Assembly: GCA_903901975.1 (NCBI GenBank)
Contig: CAIUTB010000040.1
Span: 17,775 to 81,774 of the forward strand
Source: an uncultured Bacteroidales bacterium
Lineage (GTDB): Bacteria > Bacteroidota > Bacteroidia > Bacteroidales > Paludibacteraceae
Length of the DNA stretch: 64,000 nucleotides
Direction of reading: 5' to 3'
The notes below the pieces were generated by a model that saw nothing but the letters and a program-made list of their open reading frames with translations, ran no database searches and was not told where the DNA came from. Both the position numbers and the translations under genes were made by a program. Positions 45,518-53,311 of the stretch are shown here, one piece after another; position 1 is the stretch's first letter; the number at the start of each line of letters is the position of its first letter.

Positions 45518-46236
45518 ATAAATCTTTCAGCCTCATCCAATACATTCAATTTCCCCACATCCAACATATTGTAATCAGTCGGAATAAAGCCGGTTATGAT
45601 TTGTGATGTTGCGTTTGTTAGATAAAAATCAATGATCGGAAACTTTATTGGAAACTGCTCCATCAATTCAAAAATAGCAGGTGAAAGCACCTGAATACCG
45701 GAGAAAGCCAACTTATTGTAGGAGTCTATTTCATTTAATTTAGCAGGTTTGGTTTCGCCTGTTTTCTCGTTTACCCAACCATTCAAGCGCTTGTTCTCAT
45801 CAAAAAGTAAATATCTGAACGTGTCACGTTGACTTACAACTAATGTAGCCAATGAATTTGTCAGGATATGCTGATTGTAAAGTGCCGATAAATCAACATT
45901 CGACAGAATATCGACATTATGGACCAGAAAAGGCTTTCTGTCATCGAAAAACCAGGCTGCCTTGCGAATTCCTCCACCGGTATCCAACAATTCGTTCCGC
46001 TCATCAGATACTTCAATGCGAATACTAAAATTATTATTTAGCTTTAGAAAATCAATAATCTGATCTGGGAAATGGTGAACGTTGATAATTATTTCATCAA
46101 AACCACTAGCTTTAAGTTTCAGAATCACATGTTCTAACAAAGGCTTTCCGGCAATCGGAACTAAGGCTTTGGGTAGAGTGTCGGTAAGTGGTTTTAAACG
46201 GGTACCTAAACCAGCGGCGAAAATAAGTGCTTTCAT
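45502..46236 (-). CDS. murU: N-acetylmuramate-1-phosphate uridylyltransferase-like (MurU-type) nucleotidyltransferase
   Basis: The 244-residue protein has the sugar-nucleotidyltransferase start MKALIFAAGLGTRLKPLTDT and PKALVPIAGKPLLEH, and the Mg-site HNVDILSN. In Pseudomonas, AmgK phosphorylates MurNAc and MurU uridylylates it, giving UDP-MurNAc without de novo synthesis. The next gene upstream on the same strand is AmgK-like, which supports the MurU call. The two are separated by ~530 bp holding a broken four-helix-bundle gene. The C-terminus TPNP is repeat-derived. Confidence 0.82.
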   Translation of the reverse strand: MKALIFAAGLGTRLKPLTDTLPKALVPIAGKPLLEHVILKLKASGFDEIIINVHHFPDQIIDFLKLNNNFSIRIEVSDERNELLDTGGGIRKAAWFFDDRKPFLVHNVDILSNVDLSALYNQHILTNSLATLVVSQRDTFRYLLFDENKRLNGWVNEKTGETKPAKLNEIDSYNKLAFSGIQVLSPAIFELMEQFPIKFPIIDFYLTNATSQIITGFIPTDYNMLDVGKLNVLDEAERFMTPNP

Positions 46237-46242
46237 TTAAAT

Positions 46243-46290
46243 TGATATTATTTCTTTGATATGACTCACTTCGTTCGTGATATGACTTCG
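46243..46290 (+). repeat. left repeat cluster of second four-helix-bundle locus
   Basis: Bases 46264-46283 (ACTCACTTCGTTCGTGATAT) are the exact reverse complement of 46763-46782. Bases 46243-46266 match the reverse complement of 46745-46768 at 23 of 24 positions. Confidence 0.93.
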
Positions 46291-46295
46291 TGAAA

Positions 46296-46684
46296 TTATT
46301 TGTCAGAATCGTTTTTTGGCTTTTGATTCATCAAAAGTGTTTGAGTTTTAATGAAATTATTGAGTTTATACCCTAAGACATTATGTTCGGAATACAGAAC
46401 AGAATAATTTTCTTCTGAAATTAATTTTCTTTTTTTTGCTTTATCCAACCAGGTTTTGCTTTCATACAAAGAACCTCTGGCTATGTAATAAAAAAACTTC
46501 GTGAGTCCTTATAGGTATTTCGACCAAAACCTTCACTTATATTTGCTCCTACAGAATCGGAAGCCCTAACCCACTGTTTAGCCACTGTATCTTTTGAGAA
46601 ATATTCCCCCCTTATTACATAATCCCAAACTTTATCCGATAAAGTCATCGACAAATTATAAATTTCCAAATCTTCCAGTTTCAT
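46296..46684 (-). pseudogene. four-helix-bundle (IVP/S23) protein, frameshifted
   Basis: From ATG 46684 the frame reads KLEDLEIYNLSMTLSDKVWD and AADSVGANISEGFG-like family sequence, then stops after 67 residues (SRSFFIT). The other frame continues the family sequence at once (YYIARGSLYESKTWLDKAKK to NNFIKTQTLLMNQ) and ends at TAA 46296. Adding one T to the seven-T run at ~46487-46493 restores a ~128-residue protein. It is a different subfamily from the intact copy at 39792. The gap may be true decay, phase variation or a sequencing error. Confidence 0.85.
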
Positions 46685-46689
46685 TGTAT

Positions 46690-46790
46690 AAATTTTATAA
46701 TATCACTTAATTATATCACGAATGAATTGATTCATATCAACTTAAGTCATATCATAGAAATAATATCACGAACGAAGTGAGTTAATATCG
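46690..46790 (-). repeat. right repeat cluster of second four-helix-bundle locus
   Basis: On the minus strand TGATAT-type units recur five or more times, two of them followed by TTCATTCG or TTCGTTCG sequence. The cluster is inverted relative to the left flank. It runs into the stop codon of the AmgK-like gene. Confidence 0.85.
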
Positions 46791-48220
46791 TCACTTAAAG
46801 CAGCAAACGACTCTTCTTTATTCTGTTCTCGATGAATGAGTTGCACCTCCACACCAAAAGTTGAACTGATATGTTCCGCTGCTTTTTGAGCTGAATAAAC
46901 CGAACGATGTTGCCCACCGGTGCAACCGAAACTAATCATCAGGTTGGTAAATCCGCGGTCCTTATACCGTTTCACTGAGGCATCGATTAATTCAAACGAA
47001 TGTTCGAGGAAGTGCAGAATTTCACCATCTTCTTCCAGAAACTGTTTTACCGATTCATCAAGTCCTGTGAAATGAGCATAGCGTTCATATTTCCCTGGAT
47101 TATTGACGGCACGGCAATCGAATACGAAACCGCCGCCATTACCCGAATTATCTTCTGGAATCCCAATCCGGTAGGAGAAACTGTAGACTTTTACCAACAA
47201 TGTTTTTCGCTCATCGGGCTTTTTGTTGAATTGTTCCAATTCGGTCATTTGTCGTAGTTTTTCAACTAAATAGGGATATGCAGAAAAATCAGTTTTCAAG
47301 ATTTGTTTCAGGTTCTCCATAGCAAAAGGGATGCTTTGCAAAAAGTGTGTTTTTTTCTCAAAATACCCACGGAAACCATATGCTCCAAGTACTTGTAGGC
47401 TACGGAATAACACAAAGTGGTTTAATTGCTGGTGGAATTCAGCTTCGTCAACGGGAATCAGTGTTTTCAGACTGTGTAAATAAACTTCAATTAATTCTTC
47501 ACGCAATTCCTTACTGAAATTGGCTTTGGCCTGCCATAGAAACGAAGCCACATCGTAAGCTAATGGACCTTTTCGACCACCCTGAAAATCAATAAAATAG
47601 GGCTCTCCGTCTTTAATCATTACATTCCGGCTCTGGAAATCGCGATACATAAAGCTATCCGTTTTTGATTGAAGCAATATCTGCGAGAAACGGACAAAAT
47701 CATCTTCCAGTCTATTTTCCTGAAAGTCCAGTCCGGTTGTTTTCAGAAAATTATATTTAAAGTAATTCAAATCCCAGAAAACAGATCGTTCATTAAACTC
47801 AGGTTGGGGATAGCACAGCGAAAAATCAAAACCTTTAGCCCCAAGCACCTGTATGAGTGGAAGTTTAAGCATTGTCTTTTGTAACATTTCCTTTTCTGTT
47901 TCAGAGAAAATTCCCGTTTTACGACCTTCAGCCATAAAATCGAAAAGTATAGTGTCACCCAAATCATTTTGCAAATAATACTGACAGTCAGCAGTTTCTG
48001 CCAAAACCTGAGGTACTGCTAATCCCAGCGAATGAAAATACTTAGACATGGCAATAAATGCCTTATTTTCTTCAATCGATGTTCCGGCAACGCCAATCAA
48101 AGAGGATTTTTCTCCTACTAAACGGAAATACCGACGTGGTGAACCGGAAGCAGTAAGTTCTGTTAGGGTGAGAAGTTTCTCGTGGGTGTATTGTTCGAAA
48201 AGTATTTCTATTTGCGTCAT
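46766..48220 (-). CDS. amgK: AmgK-like anomeric MurNAc/GlcNAc kinase fused to RapZ C-terminal domain
   Basis: I choose ATG 48220 (484 residues); an upstream ATG at 48259 lies inside the probable promoter. The N-terminal ~335 residues are an aminoglycoside-phosphotransferase fold with the catalytic loop YRDFQSRNVMI and metal site FIDFQGGRKGPLAYDVASFL, as in AmgK. The C-terminal ~135 residues are the RapZ C-terminal domain (GGGFVFDCRAVNNPG, SFGCTGGQHRSV). RapZ-C binds GlcN6P/RNA in Proteobacteria and is often fused this way in Bacteroidota. The pair with the MurU gene suggests cell-wall sugar recycling. The last residues SLRS and the stop lie in a flanking repeat. Confidence 0.88.
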   Translation of the reverse strand: MTQIEILFEQYTHEKLLTLTELTASGSPRRYFRLVGEKSSLIGVAGTSIEENKAFIAMSKYFHSLGLAVPQVLAETADCQYYLQNDLGDTILFDFMAEGRKTGIFSETEKEMLQKTMLKLPLIQVLGAKGFDFSLCYPQPEFNERSVFWDLNYFKYNFLKTTGLDFQENRLEDDFVRFSQILLQSKTDSFMYRDFQSRNVMIKDGEPYFIDFQGGRKGPLAYDVASFLWQAKANFSKELREELIEVYLHSLKTLIPVDEAEFHQQLNHFVLFRSLQVLGAYGFRGYFEKKTHFLQSIPFAMENLKQILKTDFSAYPYLVEKLRQMTELEQFNKKPDERKTLLVKVYSFSYRIGIPEDNSGNGGGFVFDCRAVNNPGKYERYAHFTGLDESVKQFLEEDGEILHFLEHSFELIDASVKRYKDRGFTNLMISFGCTGGQHRSVYSAQKAAEHISSTFGVEVQLIHREQNKEESFAALSDDINSLRS

Positions 48221-48248
48221 AAGCTGAATTTGTAGGTTTTCATTGATG

Positions 48249-48256
48249 CAAAGATA
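48249..48256 (-). promoter_or_regulatory. putative -7 element for amgK
   Basis: TATCTTTG on the minus strand, 28 nt upstream of ATG 48220. It argues against the longer start at 48259. Confidence 0.45.
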
Positions 48257-48313
48257 CAAACATCCTTTTAAATGAGGAGTATTGAGTTAAATTAAATAAT
48301 AGAATCTATAAAT

Positions 48314-48356
48314 TAAAAAAAGTGGAAATACGACATCGCTGTCATACCCCACTTTT
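48314..48356 (-). terminator. terminator of the GH42 gene
   Basis: On the minus strand AAAAGTGG pairs with CCACTTTT around an inner stem TATGACA-GCGA-TGTCGTA, and a T-run follows. It lies 22 nt after the GH42 stop. Confidence 0.8.
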
Positions 48357-48377
48357 AATATGGTCTATCCTGAAATG

Positions 48378-50459
48378 TTATTTCCATACCAACACTCCTG
48401 CGGGTGTCAGTTCTTTTGTACCAACAAGGATGTTGGCATTTGTAGGAATTTCAAGTGTAACATTTGAAGAGGAATAATTATTGGCAATAAAGAATCCATC
48501 GCGCCAGTTTAAAATCACACCTTCGGGAAGTTCCTGAATACCTATTCCGGCAGTTTCATATACTTTTTTCAATACCTCCTTTTCAAAATTTGCATCGTTG
48601 GAGTCAACCCCAATGAATGTTACAGTTCCCTTACCCAGTTTGCGATGAACAACAGCTGCTTTGCCCGCATAAAACTGGTCGGAGTAAGTAGCCCAGGTTT
48701 CAGTTCCTGTATTCGGTTCGAGTATATCAGCCCAGATATTCCATAAAAAAATGTTTCCGTTGAATGAAATCTTAGCTTTTATTTTTGAGTCAAGCATGTC
48801 GTTCATTGCTATTTTAGCACCAATCAGACCAGTTATTCGGGCCGACCAGGAGGCTTCCATAAAATGACCGTTGCGATCTTTCAGACCCGTACGGCACGAA
48901 AGAACGAGATTACCTCCATTTTCAACATATTTCTGCCAGCTACTAAGCAAGGTATTATCCATCATTTGATAAGCGGGAGCTACGATCACTTTATAAGCGC
49001 TTAAATTGCAGTCTTCACCCACAATATCAACAGGTACCGAAAGACTTTTCAAGGAAGAGTAATATTTCGTGATATGTGCTTTTTCATTCCATTGAGCAGT
49101 TTGGGGTTGAATAGCTGTTTCCCACACATTATCAATGTTATACACTAAGGCTGTTTTCCGGACTGCGTATTCTTTTGGCATAACTGCATTGGGAGTATAG
49201 ATTTTTCTCAACTCAAGTATTTCTTTCATAAAGGTTCGGTATTGCTTGCCACCATTCAATTCTGTAACACCATCGGTTCCCACCATGCCGTAATGAAATT
49301 GTTCGCCACCAAAAAGTGGTTGACGGAATCGATAGGAGCAAATAAAATTCAGTCCACCTGCAAAAGCATTCCATAACCATGAACGCACAGCACCCGGATA
49401 AGGTTGTGGATTGTATTTTCCCCAGTTTACCTGACCTGGCTGAAGTTCCATTACGCCAGTAACTCCATTCAGCGAACGGAAAAAGTCATTGGTATAAGAT
49501 ATTCTCCAGGGATCGCCCAACCTGAAACCCTGACTGCCCACACCTTCGCTATAACCAGCCACAGGATACATAGTGTAGCTGATAAAATCCAGGTCTTTAC
49601 TTCTCCACGGATCCACATCAGTATGGTCGTGCATAAAGTTGGTTGTTACAAACTGTGATTTGGAAGTAAAATCTTTCAGTGTTTTACATTGCATTCCAAT
49701 AAAAGCAGCACATTCATCAGCATTAAAACGTTTCAAATCCACCATTGAAGTGGGACTTGCAATTCCTGATATTAACCTGCCTTCGTTTGGCATCTCAATC
49801 TGGCTAAAATCCGAATAAATGCCCGACCAGAAAGCAGTTCCCCAGGCATTATTCAAGGCATCAATGCTTTTATATTTCTTTTTCAGCCATACTCTGAAAC
49901 TTGCCTGAGCCGACGGACTATAATCCAATGTGCCGTAATGTGATGGTTCGTTATCAATTTGCCAACCCCAAACACGTTTGTCGTTTCCGAAATGCCTGGC
50001 CATTGCTTCCACCACTTTTTTTGTCAATTCCTGATATTTCGGGCTCGACCACGAATAATGTTCACGGGTTCCGTGCATGGCAGTTTCTCCGGTTGGCTTT
50101 TCGAGTAAGATTTCGGGATATTTACGACTAAGCCAAACCGGTGGAGTAGCTGAAGGTGTGCACATAATTACTTTTAATTTGTATTTATCCGCAATTTCCA
50201 GCACTTTGTCCAGCCATTTAAAATCATAAACTCCCTCAGTTGGTTCTATTTGTGCCCAGGCAAATTCTGCCACGTGCGTAAATTCGAAACCCATTTCGGC
50301 TATTTTTTTCAAGTCACGATCCCATTGGTCTGGATTCCAGGCTTCGGGATAATAATAAATCCCTGTTTCAAGCATTTTTTCCGCCTTGAAATATTGCTTT
50401 TGCGCAAATAATAGCGTGCTCAGGAAGAGAATAGTAATAATTAACACTCGTGATTTCAT
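48378..50459 (-). CDS. secreted GH42 beta-galactosidase
   Basis: The 693-residue protein has a signal peptide (ITILFLSTLLFAQ) and the GH42 layout. A TIM barrel opens TGIYYYPEAWNPDQWDRDLK, with acid/base Glu171 (QIDNEP) and nucleophile Glu338 (GVMELQPG). A trimerisation domain (~400-600, YKVIVAPAYQMMD) and a small beta domain follow. The Cys cluster of some GH42 enzymes is absent. It would release terminal beta-galactose from oligosaccharides in the periplasm or outside. It is a single-gene unit with its own terminator, not part of a SusCD locus. Confidence 0.92.
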   Translation of the reverse strand: MKSRVLIITILFLSTLLFAQKQYFKAEKMLETGIYYYPEAWNPDQWDRDLKKIAEMGFEFTHVAEFAWAQIEPTEGVYDFKWLDKVLEIADKYKLKVIMCTPSATPPVWLSRKYPEILLEKPTGETAMHGTREHYSWSSPKYQELTKKVVEAMARHFGNDKRVWGWQIDNEPSHYGTLDYSPSAQASFRVWLKKKYKSIDALNNAWGTAFWSGIYSDFSQIEMPNEGRLISGIASPTSMVDLKRFNADECAAFIGMQCKTLKDFTSKSQFVTTNFMHDHTDVDPWRSKDLDFISYTMYPVAGYSEGVGSQGFRLGDPWRISYTNDFFRSLNGVTGVMELQPGQVNWGKYNPQPYPGAVRSWLWNAFAGGLNFICSYRFRQPLFGGEQFHYGMVGTDGVTELNGGKQYRTFMKEILELRKIYTPNAVMPKEYAVRKTALVYNIDNVWETAIQPQTAQWNEKAHITKYYSSLKSLSVPVDIVGEDCNLSAYKVIVAPAYQMMDNTLLSSWQKYVENGGNLVLSCRTGLKDRNGHFMEASWSARITGLIGAKIAMNDMLDSKIKAKISFNGNIFLWNIWADILEPNTGTETWATYSDQFYAGKAAVVHRKLGKGTVTFIGVDSNDANFEKEVLKKVYETAGIGIQELPEGVILNWRDGFFIANNYSSSNVTLEIPTNANILVGTKELTPAGVLVWK

Positions 50460-51031
50460 GTGTTTGAAGTTTTGAATTTAGATACAGTAAAAATAGATAA
50501 AATAGTGATTTGAATGGGAGTATCTTCCGAAAAATCATTTTTGAACGCAAATTACACAAATTGTGGAAATTTAAACAAAAAATAAATTTGATATTCCGTT
50601 GATTTATACGTATTTAAATATTTGCGTTTATTCGTGGTTTTCAGCGTTATTTCTTGACAAGCCAAGCGGCGTTCTACTCTTTTTCGGAGTGGACTCAATG
50701 ATATAATCTCTAATTATTCAACAACAATGAAGTAGGTCCGAAATTCCTAATAAAGATTATCAACAATTTACACAATGTTTAAATGATTTTCTATATTTCA
50801 TGTTTTTTTTGAGGCGATATTTAGGGGCGTACCCCAGAAATCTTTGTAGCTGAATCAAATAATACAAGCAAAGGGGCTTTAGCCCTGACATCTTAAATAA
50901 TTGATTTCAGGGCTATACCCCTCAATTTCAATTTGTATTTATTTCTACCAAGATTTCAGGGCTACGCCTTTTTTTTTCAAAAATTCAAAAATTTAATATT
51001 ACTCTGCATACTTTTGCAGATAATCATATCC
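50460..51031. other. long intergenic region between GH42 and tcdA
   Basis: 570 bp without a convincing gene. The first ~360 bp are plain AT-rich DNA containing the GH42 upstream region; no clear TAnnTTTG box was found. The rest holds the GGGCTA repeat cluster at 50821-50975. Confidence 0.5.
50821..50975. repeat. cluster of dispersed GGGGCTTTAGCCC-type hairpins
   Basis: Four short palindromes occur: GGGGCGTACCCC (50824-50835), GGGGCTTTAGCCC (~50873), CAGGGCTATACCCC (~50928) and CAGGGCTACGCC (~50957). ATTTCAGGGCTA occurs twice directly and once, as AGCCCTGACAT, in inverse form. A T-rich tract ends the cluster. Confidence 0.65.
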
Positions 51032-51832
51032 CTAATTCTCTTTTTCTATTGCCTGAATTACCAATGAAGCAATCGTCATACCAAACATGGCAGGCATGTA
51101 CGAAGTTGTTCCGTTTACCTGAGCCTTCAGGCTGCACCATTCGTGATTTACTAACTCTGCGTCACCCGGACCTTCCAGGGCTTTCGGGCACATACATTTT
51201 TCAGTTCCACAGGCGGTATTCTGTCCTTTATTCTGAAGCAATTCATCGCTGTAAACGCACAGGAACTTTTTGCTGGTACCGCCAATTCGTTTTATTCTTT
51301 TTCGCAAAGCAGCTCCCAGCGGACAGCCATCCACTTTCCAGAATTCAGCTACTTTGATGCGTGTTGGGTCCATTTTTAGCGCAGCTCCCATCGACGAAAA
51401 GAAGCAGGCATTGGTTTTAGTAGCAGTTTGAATCAGATGAATTTTATTGGACAAACTATCAATACCATCAATAATAAAATCATAAGAATCAAGCTCAAAC
51501 GATTCGGAAGTTTCAGGATTATATATTTTTTGTATAGCTGTAATTTCAGCTTTAGGATTGATTTCCAACAGACGGGCTTTCAAAACATCAGTTTTTACTT
51601 TGCCAACCGTTTTGGTTGTTGCCATTATCTGACGATTCACGTTGGTAACACAAACCCGATCGGAATCTACAATCGTCAGATAACCAATGCCTGAGCGAAT
51701 CAAACTCTCAGCACACCAACTTCCCACACCTCCAATTCCAAATATTATAACTTTTTTTTCAGCAGCTTTTTCTATAAAACTTTTGCCCAAAAGCAATTCT
51801 GTCCGCTGGAAAATACCCTTTTCAATACCCAT
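51032..51832 (-). CDS. tcdA: tRNA threonylcarbamoyladenosine dehydratase TcdA
   Basis: TcdA (CsdL) is an E1-like ThiF-family ATPase that cyclises t6A37 of tRNA to ct6A. The 266-residue protein has the nucleotide-binding GIGGVGSWCAESLIRSGIG (~33-51), the adenylation residues VTNVNRQ, and cysteine-rich C-terminal signature motifs (CPLGAALRKRIKR, TACGTEKC). The length is normal. A csdE-type partner is not adjacent. mtaB in this window modifies the same nucleotide. Confidence 0.95.
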   Translation of the reverse strand: MGIEKGIFQRTELLLGKSFIEKAAEKKVIIFGIGGVGSWCAESLIRSGIGYLTIVDSDRVCVTNVNRQIMATTKTVGKVKTDVLKARLLEINPKAEITAIQKIYNPETSESFELDSYDFIIDGIDSLSNKIHLIQTATKTNACFFSSMGAALKMDPTRIKVAEFWKVDGCPLGAALRKRIKRIGGTSKKFLCVYSDELLQNKGQNTACGTEKCMCPKALEGPGDAELVNHEWCSLKAQVNGTTSYMPAMFGMTIASLVIQAIEKEN

Positions 51833-51898
51833 TTAACTTAAGATCTATTTTTTCTTTTTGCAAACTAAGCAGTCTTAATACACTGACTAAATAACGCA

Positions 51899-51906
51899 CA
51901 AAGATA
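51899..51906 (-). promoter_or_regulatory. putative -7 element for tcdA
   Basis: TATCTTTG on the minus strand, ~67 nt before the start codon. The -33 box is not evident. Confidence 0.4.
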
Positions 51907-52040
51907 GGTCAAAAGTTTCAAAATCGGAAGATTATATCGATCTTACGTTAACTTGTAAAAGCTTTATTATTTATTTGCAATTACTCCCCCACGCTTCCGC
52001 ACGAATTCTATGTGGCAAATTTTAATTCTCTATTCATATA

Positions 52041-52062
52041 CCACGCGATGAAATCGCGCGGG
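52041..52062. repeat. CGCGAT hairpin in intergenic repeat
   Basis: CGCGAT-GAA-ATCGCG (52044-52058) is a perfect stem-loop inside a GC-rich island in otherwise AT-rich spacer, looking like a dispersed Bacteroidota repeat. Its position 41 nt after the last gene of the minus-strand operon would also allow a termination role, but no T-run follows. Confidence 0.5.
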
Positions 52063-52102
52063 AGCATTGAGAAATTATGATTGTTGGTTTTTTCAACCTT
52101 CT

Positions 52103-53305
52103 TTAATTAGCCAAATTCAGAGGCAAATCAATCGGGTCAGAATATAAATAAGCTCCGGTAGGCAAAACAGATTGATTACGAATTTGAAGCAGTTTTTGCT
52201 TTTGAACAGAGTTTAGTGACTTGAAGATATTAGCAAAGGTCATTGCCTCATAATATGACATTTCAGCATCCAATTCGCCATAACGTTTTATCCACGAAAA
52301 CACTTTCTCTTTGTCGGGCGTTTCGTTCTTCATAGCTTTTCGAAGTTCGACAGAAACCAATTCCCTTGTTTTTACGATTTCTTTCAGAAGCGGAGCTTGT
52401 TTTGCCATGGTTTCCGATAAATCAGCAGATTGAGCCGAAGTCAGTGTACTGACAAAATCTCTTCCACTATCACCTGTAAGTGAAGTACTTATGCTATAAT
52501 CGTGATTTCCCATAGCCGGGAAATCTTTCATATAAAAACCACCAAAATAGGTTCCATGACGTTCGGGGCAGAAATACACATCGGCTTCTACCGAACCTGC
52601 ATACCAACTAAACAGTTCGCTGGCATACGTCATTACACACACGTGAGCACGATGCGACAGACTTCGTTTGTCCAGATTCTCAGGAATGACAGGCCAGCTT
52701 GAAGAATTGTCGAATTGCAGTTTGGCCAATGCTGCCTTTTGTTTGGCGCTGAATGAATTGATTACTGTCCCAACAACTACCGCACGCTTATAACTTAAGT
52801 CCGCATCCAAAGTATACAGGTCTGCTCCAAGTTTACTGATTTCTACTTTGTTTAATTCCTTTCCGGTTTCCATTGCTGTGCGGAATGCTTTAATCAATAG
52901 CATGCGCTTCATGGCAAAGGCATCGTACACAGGGGCTTGCACATTGGCCAGGTCCTTTAGCTGCTGAAGTTGCTCAGGAGTCAGTATGGCAATCACATTG
53001 TTGGCAATGCGGGTCAGGAAATCGGTGTTATGCCCTTTTTTATTCTTATCGTTATCGCGCATATACTGAAAGCCAAAGAAATCGGCCACTTTGCCAGGCG
53101 GGAAAAAAGTATCAGCGCCAAAGTTACCGGTCATAAAAGCCAGCCCACTGAATGCAACCGTGTGAAGTTGAGCGTCATCGGCCATGGCTTGTGTGATATT
53201 GTATTGCTTTTCGTTGGAATCTTTTTGTCGGGGTTTTCGGGGATTTTGAGCCATCAACATTCCTGAAATCAAATAAATTGCTATAACTAAAATTGATCGT
53301 TTCAT
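52103..53305 (-). CDS. secreted protein of unknown function, last gene of the sulfo/phospho operon
   Basis: The 400-residue protein has a signal peptide (YLISGMLMAQ) and a basic linker, then an all-helical body built from two similar halves. Both contain LTPEQLQQLKDL- or LNSVQKQKLLQIR-type segments that recall the LTxxQ motif of Spy/CpxP-like proteins. Between them lies a non-helical insert with conserved-looking His/Cys/Tyr residues (SHRAHVCVMTYASELFSWY, FCPERHGTYFGGFYMKDFPA). I do not recognise the family. It starts 6 nt after the metallophosphoesterase stop and has no T9SS domain. Confidence 0.7.
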   Translation of the reverse strand: MKRSILVIAIYLISGMLMAQNPRKPRQKDSNEKQYNITQAMADDAQLHTVAFSGLAFMTGNFGADTFFPPGKVADFFGFQYMRDNDKNKKGHNTDFLTRIANNVIAILTPEQLQQLKDLANVQAPVYDAFAMKRMLLIKAFRTAMETGKELNKVEISKLGADLYTLDADLSYKRAVVVGTVINSFSAKQKAALAKLQFDNSSSWPVIPENLDKRSLSHRAHVCVMTYASELFSWYAGSVEADVYFCPERHGTYFGGFYMKDFPAMGNHDYSISTSLTGDSGRDFVSTLTSAQSADLSETMAKQAPLLKEIVKTRELVSVELRKAMKNETPDKEKVFSWIKRYGELDAEMSYYEAMTFANIFKSLNSVQKQKLLQIRNQSVLPTGAYLYSDPIDLPLNLAN

Positions 53306-53311
53306 ACCCTA

